Assembly (NCBI GenBank): GCA_029215795.1
Contig: JARDYH010000001.1
Span: forward strand, 10,838,001 to 10,902,000
Direction of reading: 5' to 3'
From: Anniella stebbinsi
Lineage: Eukaryota; Chordata; Lepidosauria; Squamata; Anniellidae
DNA: 64,000 nt
Shown here piece by piece: positions 63,089 through 64,000 of this stretch. Below the pieces are notes generated by a model, which ran no database searches, had not been told where the DNA came from, and saw only the letters and a list, made by a program, of their open reading frames with translations. Each line of letters starts with the position of its first letter. Positions within the stretch are counted from its first letter, which is position 1. Made by a program: the position numbers and the translations under genes.

Positions 63089-64000
63089 TGAGTATGTTCA
63101 GATAATACCATGGAGGGTATGTGGAGGGATCTAACCTAAACCCACAAAAGCAAGGACAATTCAAAGATAGGCACAGGTGTTTTGTTATACCATAGGGATC
63201 TTCAAAAGATTAAGAAGATCTTAAGACACCCGTCTTCTGCAATACCCTTATGGAATAGATACAGGTCGTGCTTGTTAAGATCTGCTAACATTTCCTTCAA
63301 AACAAAGGCAAAGGGGTGAGGGGAAGATAGATTTTGTACATTGGGGGGGAAATGCTCTAGGTTTAGATTCTTAGAATATTCCATTTGTTCTTTAGCATTT
63401 GCTACGAAGCAACATCCTCTACCATCTTCTTCACATACTTGTGAAGCATGATCATGTTGTGTATGAACTACAGAAATGTATATACCACCTTCTGAGCACT
63501 TATGCATTTCCCCCGTCCAGTATTCACATCAACCGGTATTCACATTGCTTGGCTCGTAACATAAATGCAGGCCCAAACTAGATGTCCTAGGTGAGGTACA
63601 TGAAGCGTCTCTCCTTTTCTTTTCTTTTCTGATCTTCTTCTGCTTTTTAGATTGTATTGTAATGCAGCCACCAGAGTCTGTGAATTTAAATGGGGCTGCA
63701 ACGGGCGTGTGCCTTCTGAGTCCTTTCTCCATGGGTTTGCACAGAGCTGCTTTACATGTGGATGTATGCATTGGCAAAAAGACTGCGTGAAAAGAACTCT
63801 GGTGCCATCATGCATTTGATCACATTAAGGTCTGTCCTGTTCCCCCCAGTGGTTTATGAATGTGCAGAGACAGAGGGGTAAAAGATATCAATAAACCGAA
63901 GGAATGGAAAAATTGCAGGACTCTGCGTCGCTGTGTATGCACAATGCTTCATTCAAGCTCCAGTCACAAAATAAATACATAAACCATAGAGAATTCCTCG
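63086..64000. other. no feature recognised to the window end
   Basis: No repeat family, array or plausible coding frame. Open frames of 80-100 codons on the minus strand at 63200-63815 have no recognisable domain. Confidence 0.4.

Overview
This is vertebrate nuclear DNA, most likely from a squamate reptile (lizard or gecko type). The call rests on the mix of repeats: CR1 LINEs ending in ATTCTATG or CTTATGTT, several L2-like LINE families whose tails seed TTA or TTTA microsatellites, an L1 3' fragment, tRNA-derived SINEs of the kind common in squamates, and very many hAT-type MITEs with TAGGG termini. GATA and CA microsatellites are frequent. The species cannot be named from the sequence.

I find no host protein-coding exon, tRNA gene, rRNA gene or CRISPR array. 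The window looks like a gene desert or a very large intron. The long open frames all belong to mobile elements. The largest is a nearly complete L2-like LINE on the minus strand (54671-57757). It has an intact 616-codon reverse transcriptase segment, but its endonuclease-to-RT linker carries three TGA stops and the endonuclease carries one homopolymer frameshift. A 600-bp L1 3' end lies at 19174-19773 between 14-bp target-site duplications (TSDs).

Layout. 1-8 kb: LINE tails, SINEs, a 906-bp GC-rich hAT element, a 320-bp foldback MITE and a MITE with a probable 3-bp TSD. 8-12 kb: mostly AT-rich unique-looking DNA. 12-18 kb: CR1 remnants and deep nests of hAT elements. 18-30 kb: L1, CR1 tails, a large CTAT/CT array, a SINE split by a MITE, and AT-rich possible conserved non-coding stretches. 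30-49 kb: two diverged copies of an LTR-like repeat, one further candidate solo LTR, L2 copies, a CR1 split by a 929-bp hAT element and a third foldback MITE. 49-64 kb: palindromic MITEs, polypyrimidine arrays, the large L2, tRNA-type SINEs and a CR1.

No genes work together here; the biology is transposon history. Eight elements have recognisable 8-bp TSDs, exact in seven, and several interrupt other elements, so relative ages can be read. The most unusual items are: a three-copy 320-bp foldback family with a third terminus in its loop; a cloverleaf-like nested palindrome bounded by CTTACCTG and CAGGTAAG, found four times in two different hAT families; and an LTR-like repeat pair that keeps a stem-loop.
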